64,000 bases of DNA from Odontocerum albicorne (taxonomy: Eukaryota; Arthropoda; Insecta; Trichoptera; Odontoceridae): NCBI GenBank assembly GCA_949825065.1, contig OX463852.1, forward strand, positions 13,120,127 to 13,184,126, in the 5' to 3' direction. Position 1 is the first letter of the stretch, and every line of letters starts with the position of its first letter. Below the pieces are notes generated by a model. That model saw nothing but the letters and a program-made list of their open reading frames with translations. It was not told the DNA's origin and ran no database searches. Shown here piece by piece: positions 1 to 10,753 of the stretch. Made by a program: the position numbers and the translations under genes.

Positions 1-1768
1 CTACAATTATCAAAAGTTTATGACAGCCATCCATCCATATACGAGATTGTGAAGATGCAGCATTCCGTCTTAAGTATCAGGCTGTTATGTGGACCTATAT
101 TTCTTCCTGTGACTATGTGGACCAATTTACGTTCTACACAGTTGAACACAGACAACGTACCTCCAAAATGGCCTGGGAGTCTCGGTTGAGATTTGTCACT
201 CGCACTGTCCTGTTCTGCTACCTTAAACAGTCGGTATCATGGACCACCTTTCTAAGACTTGAAGAACTTAACACCAACACATGCGTATTTCAAAGGATTG
301 GTATTTTCCTGATGAATTGCAGACGATGTCCAAATATGCGATGTAAGACTTCATTAGTGAAATACATATAACACCGCAATAAGTTGAGCCAACACAAAAC
401 GACTGAAAACCACTGAAAGCCCTTGGAAAGTCCAGCTTGAAATATTAAATGGTTTGATGTGAAGAAGTACTATCTAATGCGGACTTGTCCATCGCAGTCC
501 CTTTTTGGGAACTGTAAAAACGCATAAGTTATATTGACCCGATATTTGAGTGATTTTCACAAAACCTTAAATTTCCCTATTAAAGAATTGTAAGAACCTG
601 TCACTTTTACCAAAGATTTATAACGATACCAAAGCTCGCCATTGCTTGATTGGTCAACAAATAATACGAAACAAAAATATACAATACAATCTTACACCAT
701 GATTGGCATTGTAAATAATACTTGAATACCATCACACCGTATCTCAATAATAGACAGAAGGCAAATCGCCCATACCTTTTTATCGAAATGTCTAGTTACA
801 TTCAAATTATATACATGTATTCTATTTTTGATATGATTTTTCTTCATTTTAGCTTTTGAATATTTATCAATTGAACTTATAAAATAAATGTTAGACAATA
901 CCGCTTGAAGTGTTTATATTTATGAATAAAGAATACAACATGAAAACTCCACTTAATTTCCAGAAGTCGAACTGGAAGAGAAAATTATTTATGCCTAATC
1001 AGACGGAAAAAAGTTGTTAAAGGTAGCTTCAACTACTTAAAACTTAAATGTAATACTATGTTAGAAATTTTCAAAGATTTTCAAGGCTGTTTACCACTAG
1101 TTTCAAAGATTTTCAAGGCTGTTTACCACTAGTTTAGTGTTTTCCTAAATTGTTACCGTGTTGAGTTGACTTAAATTATGGGCAATTGGTTGCAACCTCA
1201 TCCTCAGGGCAATGTCAAAAAAAATTCACGCAAGTTTAATGAGAATTCTATATTCTCTGTTGATGTTGTTTGGGTGTTTATAAATCAACTATAATCTGTA
1301 ATATTTTTTGATATGGATGAAATCTGAAACGCCTCTGAAACATCGACTTAAGAGATAAGTCAACACGGCAACAACTCCGAAAAACATTTGGAACTAATTA
1401 ATACTAAATCAAATTTATTTTAAAACTTAAAACAAATACAGGTGACCTCAAATGTCGACATCTGATTTGAAGTTATAACTAAGTTTATTTAAAAATATAA
1501 AAAACATGTTGAATTAATACTAATATGTTTTTATTGCGAATTCGGAAAAACTTGCCGTCTCACACCGCTGTGAAAATTTTGGCTATTTATGTGCCATTTT
1601 AAAAATTTCGGCCGGTAGAATGTCAACTTCTTGACTATGTTTGCCCTTGAGCTGCTCCCAGAGTCTGTGGCTTGTGAATGTATTGTATATTTTGGTTTTC
1701 AAATAAACTCACAAAAAGTCTGGGGCTACAGAATCAGGTGATCTTGGTAGCCAGTGTAAGTCACAAAA
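1..1768. other. AT-rich sequence, no recognisable gene
   Basis: No coding region here resembles a family I know. A 94-codon open frame at 87-371 (plus) has no recognisable motif and is probably chance. The only clear structure is the short tandem duplication listed separately and loose inverted similarity between about 1150-1175 and 1350-1375. Confidence 0.5.
1069..1132. repeat. 32-bp perfect tandem duplication
   Basis: Two adjacent identical 32-bp units (1069-1100 and 1101-1132), each ending TTTACCACTAG. Probably replication slippage. Confidence 0.9.
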
Positions 1769-1850
1769 ACGTGTATTTTTTATGTTGTTTATAGTTAAGG
1801 CATTAACGTTGTGGAGGTTTAAAGACATTGTAATTTATTTTTATCAAACA

Positions 1851-1928
1851 CTATTTATTCCACTTTTTTGTAACGGTATAACCCTACCGGTTTCAAGTTT
1901 TTCACCTCATCTTCAGGGGAGCACAAAC
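1851..1928 (-). ncRNA. Hammerhead-like motif in Penelope terminal repeat (copy A)
   Basis: The minus strand has CTGAAGATGAGG, a short loop, then TTGAAAC and the hairpin arms CGGTA and TACCG around GGGTTA. Outer arms GTTTGTGCTCC and GTGGAATAAAT can partly pair. Penelope-like elements are known to carry hammerhead ribozymes in their terminal repeats. This copy has three extra bases in the CTGATGA core and a weak stem II, so activity is doubtful. Confidence 0.4.
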
Positions 1929-1989
1929 AAGACTAAATTCTGTTCGAACTGGTACCGATACACGCTTCAACGGTTGGGGGCTGAGGGGT

Positions 1990-2345
1990 AAGGGAGGCAC
2001 GGGACGATTTGGGCCAAGAGCGGAGAGATTTTTGGGGTATAACTGTTTACCAGATGTTCGGATCGATGAACTGACTTAGAAATTTCTAGAGCCTCTAATC
2101 TGTCCAATTTATTTCCGTTACTACTGATATGTAAGAATTTGGCATCATCGATAGAAAAAGTATGGTTTTCACGATGACAATGATTAGCCATTTCAGAATA
2201 AATTAGAGGATTTGTTAAGGCGGATTTGTGTTCACGAAATCTCTTTTCAAAAGATCTTCCTTCTTTCCTATATAGAAATTATCACAGTCAGCACATAAAA
2301 GTTTATACACACCACTGTTGCTAAGTATTCCATTTTTGCCTTTTC
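1990..2345 (-). pseudogene. GIY-YIG endonuclease end of a Penelope-like pol, broken
   Basis: Penelope-like elements end in a GIY-YIG nuclease that nicks target DNA for priming. The minus strand encodes a segment with SGVYKLLCADC and FYIGK, then KRFREHKSALTN and MANHCHRENH, matching the same segment of the copy at 38430-38650. A few bases are missing right after FYIGK (about 2262) compared with the second copy, shifting the frame, so it is not functional. The C-terminal part (MANHCHRENHTFSIDDAK, then KLDRLEALEIS) is open from 2191 to 1967. Confidence 0.8.
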
Positions 2346-2347
2346 CA

Positions 2348-2953
2348 TTAACCTTTCCTTCCCTGTGTTGGGTATCTTCTTCACGTTGCTTCTAATAACC
2401 ATCAATATCTCTATAAATATAATAAATACAAGGTTAAGATTTTAGGTATTCCTCCATAATATATTTACGCATTGATTTAAAAAATAATATTAATAATAAT
2501 CAGAGTTTATCGACTATATCGTGGGTATTTTGTGAAGATCGGAAACAAATTCGCATTTAAACGCTGTGAGTGCCTCGACCTTGTGTCTTGACGATAGATG
2601 AAGAGTATGCGGGAAGCGCGACACTATATTCGCATCTCACTCTTGCATACTCCACTGAATTGCGAGGAGCTCAATTGTCTCAATCGTCGCAAGCGTAAGC
2701 CACGCCGATGTAAGCCATTACTGCTCCGCGCCGCAGTTGCTTCTGGGCTGGCTAATAGATTAGACGTACGCCCGTTCCGTGAGCGTTGCCAGATGGTTTT
2801 TTAATGTTTTCAGCAAATAAATCTCAATTATTATAATTTTTAACTTCGAATGTTCTTATTTTTCCGATTTAAAATCGCAAATTTTTTATCGCGTACTCAC
2901 TACCCAACACCGGAGCGCGCGTTTCAATTTTAGCACCGTAAGGGAAGGGTTAA
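2348..2953. mobile_element. piggyBac-like MITE nested in the Penelope element
   Basis: Flanked on both sides by TTAA (2348-2351 and 2950-2953), the piggyBac target. The ends share inverted similarity: TTAACCTTTCCTTCCC at the left, and TTAACCCTTCCCTTACGG read inward from the right, and each has a GTGTTGGGTA block nearby. Removing the 602 bp restores the Penelope coding line as seen in the copy at 37.9-39.0 kb. The GC-richer interior (2560-2790) contains a 68-codon open frame with no recognisable motif, presumably chance. Confidence 0.75.
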
Positions 2954-3072
2954 ATAAGTTTCCGGAGATTAAAATTAGTGTAAAATGCTAGCTTTATGTG
3001 ACTTGCAATATTTTCGGTTATTTCGTATATGTTTTTTTATAAATAGGACTTTGCTCCATTTATATGTAAGCT

Positions 3073-3420
3073 TATAGGTGGCGTTAAATATAAAATATTT
3101 TATAAATTCCTTTTTTGTTTTTTAAAAGTGAATCAATGAGGCTTCCAGGATAGCCATTATTTATAGCAATTTTTTTTATGGTTATTAATTCCTTTTTAAA
3201 ATTGTCGTCGATTAATGGGACACTGAGCAATCTATGAAGCATACAGTTAAAGGCGGCGAATTTATGGTTATTAGGATGGTTGGAAGTTGCTGGAAGTATA
3301 GAGTCAGAAAAAGTATTTTTCCTATATATATCAAAGTCAAATGTGCCATTTTTCCGAGATAATGTTAGGTCCAAGTAATTTAATTTTCCGTCCTGTTCTG
3401 TTTCCAGTGTAAATTTTAAA
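3073..3420 (-). pseudogene. Reverse-transcriptase thumb fragment of a Penelope-like element
   Basis: The minus-strand frame reads LDLTLSRKNGTFDFDIYRK, then SNHPNNHKFAAFNCMLHRLL and ELITIKKIAINNGYPGSLI. This is the conserved stretch after the RT palm in Penelope-like pol proteins (fLDLT, iYRK, SNHP.nHK, NGYP). No upstream palm motifs are present, so the copy is 5'-truncated. The reading continues past 3073 in degenerate form towards the MITE junction at 2953. Confidence 0.8.
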
Positions 3421-3486
3421 AAACTCTATAGAATTTAAATATTTAAGAAATTGGTGTAACTGTCTATCGGTACCCGTCTTAGTCTT

Positions 3487-3562
3487 GTTTGTGCTCCCCT
3501 GAAGATGAGGTGAAAGCCTTGAAACCGGTAGGGTTATACCGTTACAAAAAAGTGGAATAAAC
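3487..3562 (+). ncRNA. Hammerhead-like motif in inverted Penelope terminal repeat (copy B)
   Basis: Same motif on the plus strand, so inverted relative to the RT of the same element. Here stem II (GAGG/CCTT around TGAAAG) and stem III (CGGTA/TACCG around GGGTTA) are both intact. The outer arms GTTTGTGCTCC and GTGGAATAAAC can form a type-I-like closing helix. The core again reads CTGAAGATGA rather than CTGATGA. Confidence 0.45.
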
Positions 3563-3837
3563 AGTGTTTGATAAAAATAAATTACGTGTATTTTTTTCAA
3601 ATTATTAACTATTCACTATCATGTCGGCACTTGTTTCTAATGTGTACTTTTTAATTATGAAATTCGCATTACCCACCTACAAAATAGTCAACAAAACAAT
3701 GACAGAAGACGTTTAAAAAATGGCGGCATCTTAAGTTTGATTCACTCTACCTTGTTTATGTTATTATATTTCATTCCCTAATACTTACAATATGACTGAC
3801 TAATTGCCACGTGACAATATCTTTCTTTGAGAAATTG

Positions 3838-3906
3838 AAAAACTAGAGTAGAAACCCTAGGTTAAAAGTCAAACGCTCTATCAACTAAGCCATGGAGGTC
3901 GCCGTA
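3838..3906 (-). repeat. tRNA-derived SINE head (fragment)
   Basis: On the minus strand it reads GGCGACCTCCATGGCTTAGT followed by TGATAGAGCG, an RNA polymerase III A-box-like start shared with the SINEs at 48.9 and 59.5 kb. The B box is degenerate. It lies next to the Tc3-like insertion at 3920. Confidence 0.5.
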
Positions 3907-3919
3907 AATTATATATGTA

Positions 3920-5188
3920 CAGGGTTCATTTTATGTTCCAGACCGATGTTTTTCTAAAACACTTTTAAATGAAATACGATTTTATAATTTATATTTAATT
4001 TATTGATTACATGGTCTTTACCATTATGTATGGAATATAATTAATGTCGGTCATGTGGCCGCCTCTGGCCGTCGCGCAAACGCGAGCACTTTCAAGCATA
4101 TTTTTCATAACATTCTCACAGACTTCTGGTGTTATTTCAGCAATTTCTTTTCGAATGTTGTCCTTAAGCATCGGAATTGTGGTTGGTTTGTTGGTGTACA
4201 TCTTTCCCTTCAAGTACCCCCATAGGAAATAATCGGGGGCGGTCAAATCAGGGGATCGTGGGGGCAATCGATATCACCACTTTTTGACATACGGCTGGGA
4301 AAAGTTTCTCGCCAAAATTGCATCGTAGCACGAGCTGTGTGTGATGTGACACCGTCTTATTAGAACCACATGTGATGTAGGCCCAATTGATCCAATTCGG
4401 GCACAAGAAATTTTACCAACATGTCACGATAGCGATCACCAGTAACCGTTACAGCGTTACATATTGCCTCTAGCATCCTCAAAGAAATATGGCCCAATGA
4501 TGCCGCCGGCCCAAATGGCGCACCATAGTCACTCTACGAGGGTGTAATAGTCTTTGGTGTATCAATTGAGGATTTTTAGTGCCCCAATAGCGGCTATTCT
4601 GTTTATTAACAAAGCCAGCCAAGTCGAAATGTGCCTCGTCGCTCATATTTTTTTGCCAAAAATGGTGGTCGTCTATACCGACCTGTAAAACCCGAGCACT
4701 CCAATCTCGCTGCCGTTTATGATCATTTTCCTGTAGCTCTTGTGTTTTTATACGGATAAAAATGCAAATATTTTTTGATAATTTTTAACAAACATGATGG
4801 AGACATTCCCAATTCTTGTGCACGGACGTTTACCAACACTCTGCCTCACTGCATCAATCTTTTCTGGCGTACGTTGGCTACATTGTTGCCCAGCCTTTGC
4901 TTTATCTCCTAGTGTATGCAAATTTTCAAAATTATTCATTACACGCTGAATGGTTGACTTGCTTGGCACATACATGATTTAAACAAAAAAAAACGCAATT
5001 TTTTCGCGTATTCACAATTATTTAAATAAAATGTTTTAATAACTTCAACACGTTGTCGCGGAGTTAAGATGCTCCATCATAAATTGTTATCGACCACTCT
5101 CCACGACTGTAAAATATGAACCGACAAATGACAGCCAAATCAAAATGGCGGCCAAAGAAAATCGGCCTGGAACATAAAACGCACCCTG
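3920..5188 (-). mobile_element. Decayed Tc3-like (Tc1/mariner superfamily) transposon
   Basis: About 27-bp imperfect terminal inverted repeats (CAGGGTTCATTTTATGTTCC at the left; CAGGGTGCGTTTTATGTTCC read inward from the right) are flanked by TA on both sides (3918-3919, 5189-5190). On the minus strand an N-terminal helix-turn-helix fragment (4975-4748, VPSKSTIQRVMNNF and RTPEKIDAVRQSV) and a C-terminal fragment (4267-4007, PRSPDLTAPDYFLWGYLKGK, then ARGGH) match insect Tc3-like transposases. The PDLTAPD block carries the third catalytic acidic residue. Stops and shifts break the reading between the fragments, so the copy is dead; at 1269 bp its length is normal for the family. Confidence 0.85.
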
Positions 5189-5190
5189 TA

Positions 5191-6383
5191 CGTGTATGTC
5201 TTTCCCCTCTAAATCGTAAAATTATCTCTCTATTTGAAGTCTTTCGTTGGACAATTTATTAACTAAAAAAATAATTAATTGAATAGAAACATTGAAAAAC
5301 AATGTAAAAAAAATATTTACAAACGTAATGGACCAGCTCGAAGGTATGTTGATGTATCTACGTCTAAAATAATATTAAAATCAGTGTTTGAGTGTTATTT
5401 TAATAACCGAACTGTTTGGATAGGATATTCGGGTGTTTAATGTACAGTTCGCAATTATTACTGAATAACGACATGTGAAAGTTAGTAACCTTAGCAATTA
5501 TCGTTAAATGACTATGACGCCCCTCGAAACGAGCTACGAGTATAAATAACAGTTTATTGATGTGATGGTAGGTACTGCGATATAATTCAATGAAAATTTC
5601 GCCGAAATAACATTACTATTATTTTCGAAATTATTTAATGAGTTATACTTCCAACAAAGCCCCGCTTCCGAAAATCTATGTAAATTGAAGTTCATTTTCA
5701 CCCGTAACATCCCACGCACTTTCGTATTTCATACGTGTACCATACTTATGTTAGAACTTGCCCTCGTGTTCCGTTATGCATAGTATGATATCCTAACCAG
5801 TTCAAATTCTAACTTTCGTTATGACGAATTTTAGCAAACCTGCTTGCAGCGTATTTTCATAACCTTTATTTATTTTTTTATTTACTTCTTATTTGTTATT
5901 TATTAAGAAACGAAAAATGCCTGGGGCAAGTTCCAATAATAAATTATAATTTACGGTGAGATGAGTTTTGCATGGAGTTTCCAAATCTTATGTACATATG
6001 ATGAGTTTTGATGATGGCATACATATGATATATGAATCATACGTAAAATTTTCTAGAACAAAGTGTTATAGATAGATTATAAATTCGAGTATAGTGTATA
6101 AAGATAAATTAACATTCTTTGAAGGATCGTTTAATTAAGTTTGCTTCGGATTGTCGTGATGTTTAAAAGAAATGTTTTCTATATATATATATAAGCTCTT
6201 CGATTCGTATATTTACAATTGAATAACGCTTTATAAATCAAATAAACGCTGGAAGTCGAAATACAACGAATTTGTCAAAGTTTTCGGCTAACTCTATATT
6301 AGAATATTAAATTACATTGTTATTCCATTGATCACGCCTGAAGAGAACCTCAGGATAGTATGTAGAAACATGCGTAGCGGGGA
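5191..6383. other. AT-rich intergenic sequence
   Basis: No coding, RNA or mobile-element signature recognised. Small open frames (for example 5534-5719, minus) have no family resemblance. Confidence 0.5.
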
Positions 6384-6675
6384 TTAACCTCTAAACGAGT
6401 ATGGCCGTACAGCGAGCGAATTTTTACCTCAAGAGAGTATGGACGTACACGCTACATCCGTTGGTTGGTTTCGAACACGTGGCTCAAATGTTTTTATCCA
6501 TTCAATTATTTTGTATATGGCGGCCGCAATTACGTTTTTTATTTGTGAAAAATATTTGTTAGTAAAATACTAACAATTTGGTAAAAAAAATTTTTTAGAT
6601 AATTTTAAAATGTAAAAAAAACTCACTCCTCCATACATATTTTACTTAGAAAATCTCACTCGTTTAAGAGGTTAA
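6384..6675. mobile_element. TTAA-flanked piggyBac-like MITE
   Basis: Ends are TTAACCTCTAAACGAGT (6384) and its near inverse ACTCGTTTAAGAGGTTAA (to 6675). Just inside the left end two related units, CGAGTATGGCCGTACA and AGAGTATGGACGTACA, are repeated. No coding capacity. Confidence 0.75.
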
Positions 6676-7936
6676 TATAATTAGTGGAATAACAAAGTAA
6701 TTTATTGGTAAATAAATTAGTTTGGTTTTATTTAAAATACACATTCATGTTTGGTTGAAAATTATTGCCGAGACAATAGCCTAAATAAATAAATCTCAAA
6801 GAAAGCAGAACCATTACTGGAAAGTATAACAGAATTGTGATAAAGCATTTATAAAAATAAAAAATATTCCATAAAAATAAAACAACCAAAAATGTACACA
6901 TATCATAAGGTTCATCCATATCTATCTGGGTCGCCCAAAAACCACATTTGAATTATGTCTAAGAACAGCCTACACTTTCTATCAAAATGTTGCATACACA
7001 CATGTGTAGTTTCTTCAACCAGTAAGTTTATAGCGCGGTAATTTATACATTCAACTACCACTGCACCCCCTACATTTCGGCCTACAGCCAGACTCCAGAT
7101 GTTTATTTTAAAACTATCAGCCGCACACTCAATCACCACATCCCAAAATCAATCATGGACTCTACGTTAATCCTACCGTTTTTCCTTTTTTACCTCTCTT
7201 ACATCCAATCGTAATTCTTTCTAAAGTCTAATTTCGATTTCATTCTTCAAGTTCTCACAATTCATAGAAAAAACAATCACACCATTATCACCACTCTCAT
7301 AAAGTTCGTTCAAATACACCTTCCATTTCACCGCAACCCTATCCTTCTCTAAAAGAAAACTTAAACTGATATTTTTATTTCATTTCAAATACCACCCGTA
7401 TCCTCGTTCCCACGCATTTTGTGTATCCAAAATATTTACACATTTCCCGTAACATTCACACAAAACTTTCTGCCTTCCTCGCTCTTCAGCCAATCTTTCT
7501 ATTGCGTTTTTTTTTTAAACCAAATGAAAGATGACCAGCCGTATTGGGGACATGTGTCAAATACAATGGCACCGGAACATCTAAGAAATTATGTTGATTT
7601 CTTCACCTCGAAGGTAACTTGCAAGTGAGCATTTAATAAGTGTCGGGAGTGCATACACAGAATGGCCCAAAATAAAGTGCGCTTTTGTTCCCTTTATTAC
7701 TCGAGGCCAAGCAGTACCGATTAATTCGGAGTATTACGTTCAAATGCTGACTTTTTACTATGCAATTGCAATAATTTCCGGGTACAATTCGAGGAGTGGT
7801 TTCAACCATGTCGGGGCCACTCAGGGTAACACATCTAATAACAGTTTGGAAGTGGTTAAAGAGATGTTCCCCGAAAAGTGATATTGCGAAGGGGTGACAT
7901 TGTGTAACCACCACGAAGTGAGCACCACCACCACCT
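6676..7936. other. AT-rich sequence, no gene recognised
   Basis: Short open frames only. The stretch 7640-7935 is somewhat GC-richer and may be the upstream part of the transposon remnant that follows, but I could not match it to transposase motifs. Confidence 0.45.
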
Positions 7937-8160
7937 CCTGATTTATCCCCACACCGTTTTTTTGTGGGGATACCTAAAAAATCAAGTATACACAATAATC
8001 CTACGATTATACTGCAATTGAAACTAATTATTCGTCAAAAGATCGAAGCGATACATCGGGAAACATGCAGGCGCGTGTTTCAAAATTTTCGAGCCAGATT
8101 AGACGAATGCCGTCGACGCGATGATGGTCAACTCAACATTATTAAAAAAAATCACCTTTG
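7937..8160 (+). pseudogene. Tc1/mariner-superfamily transposase C-terminal remnant
   Basis: The plus-strand frame reads PDLSPHRFF, then LIIRQKIEAIHRETCRRVFQ and NFRARLDECRRRD. This is the usual end of insect Tc3-like transposases (SPDLTPLDFF..., IRQEIEAIPRETCRRVFQNF). No upstream catalytic blocks or inverted repeats could be assigned; the element edge may lie near 8252 (CCATCCTGT). Confidence 0.7.
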
Positions 8161-8899
8161 TTACGTGTTCGCAGTAATTAAAGTTGATTATAACAAACCA
8201 TTGTTTTATGATTTTTGCAAAAGTGAACTGAATTCTGGGTCATCCATCCTGTAGTTCCCTCGAGATTCTTCAAAGTCCTGGGCAACTATATTGCTAATAC
8301 TTTCACGATGGAAGACAGGAGGCTGTGATTAAGGCGCCCTTGAATTGACTCACTGTCACTAAACAGCGCCAAAGAATAAATAATTATCAACAATTTTTTG
8401 AGTTTCGTTTACTTTCATTAACTTCCTACTGTTTAGTTCTTGCTTCAACGTTCTCCACTTTTTGTTTCTCTTTGACTAAATTCTTAACATCAAACTACCA
8501 TGAATCGTTTTTTTAGTCGACTACAATCTACTCAACTGTAAAACAAATAAACAATCATAACATCTTGAAGAAAGAATAAACCATCATCTATTACGTCAAG
8601 TTAAGAAAAAAAAACCTGGTCATATAACAGAAAAAGATTAAAAAAAATAAAAGCTTTGTTTTAAAATTGAAATAAGACGATGTACAATTTTCTCTTTCAC
8701 ACAATTTTAAACTTAATGAAACCACCACGCATCGCCGATTAGCATTTTTTTCATGGAACGAAAACAAACTAAAATTGCCAAACAATATAAACAACATGCG
8801 GGATTGACATTTCACACTGGAATCGATAACTGGACACAGAATATGAGACAAAATCTACAGTAAAAATAACTTGATGTAAGGAATAAAAATAATACTTAC
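8161..8899. other. AT-rich sequence, no gene recognised
   Basis: No family resemblance in any frame. If the candidate exon at 8900-8972 is real, this is the start of its first intron. Confidence 0.4.
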
Positions 8900-8972
8900 A
8901 TTTATTCTTAGAATTTTTATCCATAAGCAGGTTGTTGATACCGAGCTGTTCATGTTTATGCCAAGCCGCCAT
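8900..8972 (-). CDS. Candidate first coding exon of an unrecognised minus-strand gene
   Basis: An ATG in a good context (AAAATGGCGG) at 8972 opens a 24-codon frame beginning MAAWHKHEQLGINN and ending at a strong donor, T|GTAAGTAT, at 8899. Upstream (8985-9060) the sequence is unusually GC- and CpG-rich for this window, as expected of a promoter. I do not recognise the peptide and found no convincing second exon further left, where the DNA is dominated by transposons. It could equally be a relic or chance. Confidence 0.25.
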
Positions 8973-9954
8973 TTTGCTTTCTTGAGGAGCCCCTAGAAGC
9001 GCCAGGGCCGCCCCGCGCGCCCACACAAGCCAAGGGGCTCCACTCTATCTACCCCAAAACTTCACTACACCCCCCACTGCACATCCTCATTGCCCGTCAC
9101 AAGAATGCTAACTACCCGATATTCAACACTTGCCACAATTATTATTTATCACTAGTGACTACTGATGATTTATCACTGCAATTCTTATCTATCACTTTAA
9201 CACCATGGGATTCGTAAACAAATCGAGCACAATTTTTATCTTTTTTCAATAATTCACACACCTACAATTTTTTTATATTTTTTGAATATACACAAGAAAT
9301 CTGTAAGTACCACGTCGATTTTTATTGTAAAAATGTGCACACAAAACGCAATATTACGAAGACCTTTTAAAAAATACTTCAAAAATTAAGATATTGAAAA
9401 CAAATCCGAAATATTTTTGTTTACTTGATTAAAGCGCCATGATATGGTGCATGGCCAAAATGGGAGAGAATTACAGAGTAAAAGAAAATGACAATTTATT
9501 GTCGGATGGTTGTAAACTATATTAGTAAAGAGAGCATAGATGAATGTTTTATCTGCCTACCCACAAAGGACAAGGTGAATGATGTTACAATATCATGTTT
9601 GTTTTGGCACAATAACGCACATAAATAACTACAATAAAAATTCGAGTTTTATACGTTAAATAAAATATGCACGATTTTTTAATACAAGTGCATGATATAA
9701 TAAAAAATATCAAATTTAACAAAAATAGAACATATTTCAGAGTATTGGCGGGAAAAGCTTACCTAGCAATAAAATAACCAAAAGTTAAATTATTTAGAAA
9801 ATTGCAAAAAAATATAAAATATAATAAATATAAGTTTAAATTTGTTTCACAACAATAAATGTTGAGTTTTGTCCAAACAATTTTTTTTTATTATAATATG
9901 GGTGGATTTCGCGTTTTGACCCAAATATTTTGATCGTAAACTTTCAAAACTAAC
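8973..9954. other. Intergenic sequence with a GC-rich patch
   Basis: 8985-9060 is GC-rich (CCGCCCCGCGCGCCC) against an AT-rich background and may be a promoter for a minus-strand transcript. The rest shows no recognisable feature. Confidence 0.35.
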
Positions 9955-10081
9955 CGACAAAAACATCAGTTTTGCCATTCGATTGCATTTTTTATATTCA
10001 GTTAGTATAATTGTCAAGTTATCGCATTTTTTGATGTCCTCGTCTAACTGCGCCACAATAATTCTGATGAAATCGGTTCTT
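9955..10081 (-). CDS. Candidate internal exon, unrecognised protein
   Basis: On the minus strand an acceptor (GTGTTTACAG) at 10082 and a donor (GTTAGT) at 9954 bound a 127-nt open segment. It encodes RTDFIRIIVAQLDEDIKKCD followed by NLTIILTEYKKCNRM, a helical-looking, charged peptide. Its phase fits the candidate exon at 10689-10753: joined, the codon AG|A and the frame stay open. No family recognised and the next exon was not found. Confidence 0.3.
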
Positions 10082-10688
10082 CTGTAAACACAGCGGCGTG
10101 AGGGGTGACTAACCTCTGACAAAACTTAAGCATGCACCAAATATCCACCCGATAGAAGAATTCTAAGTCACCGTAACTATGAGAAAAATAAATAAATAAA
10201 TAGCAAAAACACAACAAAAATTGACGTATCGAATGAGAAAAATATGAAGAAAAAAAACGATTATATTGGTTCGCCTTTCAACAATGTTAGAAAATCGTAT
10301 TTAATACCACGAATCTTATGACATAGGAAACAATGAGTGAAAAAGAACTTTTTCTATAAAAAACTGCACTTTTGGATGAACATTTAATGCATTCTGAGCG
10401 GGAAAGCAGACATAACATCCCTCAGATGTCCAAAATGGACTCGTCCATATTAGCTACTGCCGTGGGTTCAAAAGCACACAAGCAAAATAATAACAAATGT
10501 GCATGGGAAGCCAGACACCATTACACGTGGGGACAAAATTATTTAACGAAAGAATAAAATAAACATATTAGGAGTATTATTTTCACATGTTTCACTTATT
10601 AATTTCTTTAATAATACACTGTTCTTATCGTGAGAGCATTCACCTGTAAAGTTTCGACGATTTTATGGGCCTCACTTCAGGAATTCAC
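10082..10688. other. No gene recognised (possible intron)
   Basis: Would be the intron between the two candidate minus-strand exons. A 61-codon plus-strand open frame at 10372-10557 has no recognisable motif. Confidence 0.35.
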
Positions 10689-10753
10689 CTAACAAATATA
10701 TCATTAAAAATTCGGTGTATAAAATGACGATTAAACACTTTTTGTTTTGTCAT
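10689..10753 (-). CDS. Candidate first exon, unrecognised protein
   Basis: The minus strand has ATG at 10753 and 21 codons (MTKQKVFNRHFIHRIFNDIF...), then donor AG|GTGAAT. The phase matches the candidate exon at 9955-10081. The GC-richer DNA just upstream (10760-10900) could be its promoter. Nothing else supports it. Confidence 0.25.

Larger units (their letters stand above)
1782..3583 (-). mobile_element. Penelope-like retroelement (short copy with nested MITE)
   Basis: On the minus strand the order is an inverted partial terminal repeat (about 3583-3465), a reverse-transcriptase thumb fragment (about 3420-3073), a GIY-YIG endonuclease fragment (about 2345-1990) and a direct terminal repeat (about 1940-1782). 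The coding line is interrupted by a TTAA-flanked MITE at 2348-2953. The sequence ACGTGTATTTTTT flanks both ends (1769-1781 and 3584-3596), a 13-bp target-site duplication, so the whole is one insertion. Without the MITE it is about 1.2 kb, far shorter than a complete Penelope element, so the 5' part of the RT is missing. The homologous copy at 37894-38985 runs without the MITE and confirms the order. Confidence 0.85.

Noticed and set aside
87..371. 94-codon open frame at the left edge
   Set aside because: No recognisable motif, no splice or promoter context; treated as chance.
1135..1390. Possible further MITE or Penelope terminal-repeat relic (loosely inverted ends, CCTCATCCTCAGGGC)
   Set aside because: Similarity is too weak by eye and no target duplication was found.
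2598..2804. 68-codon arginine-rich open frame
   Set aside because: Lies inside the TTAA-flanked MITE; GC-rich interior rather than a gene.
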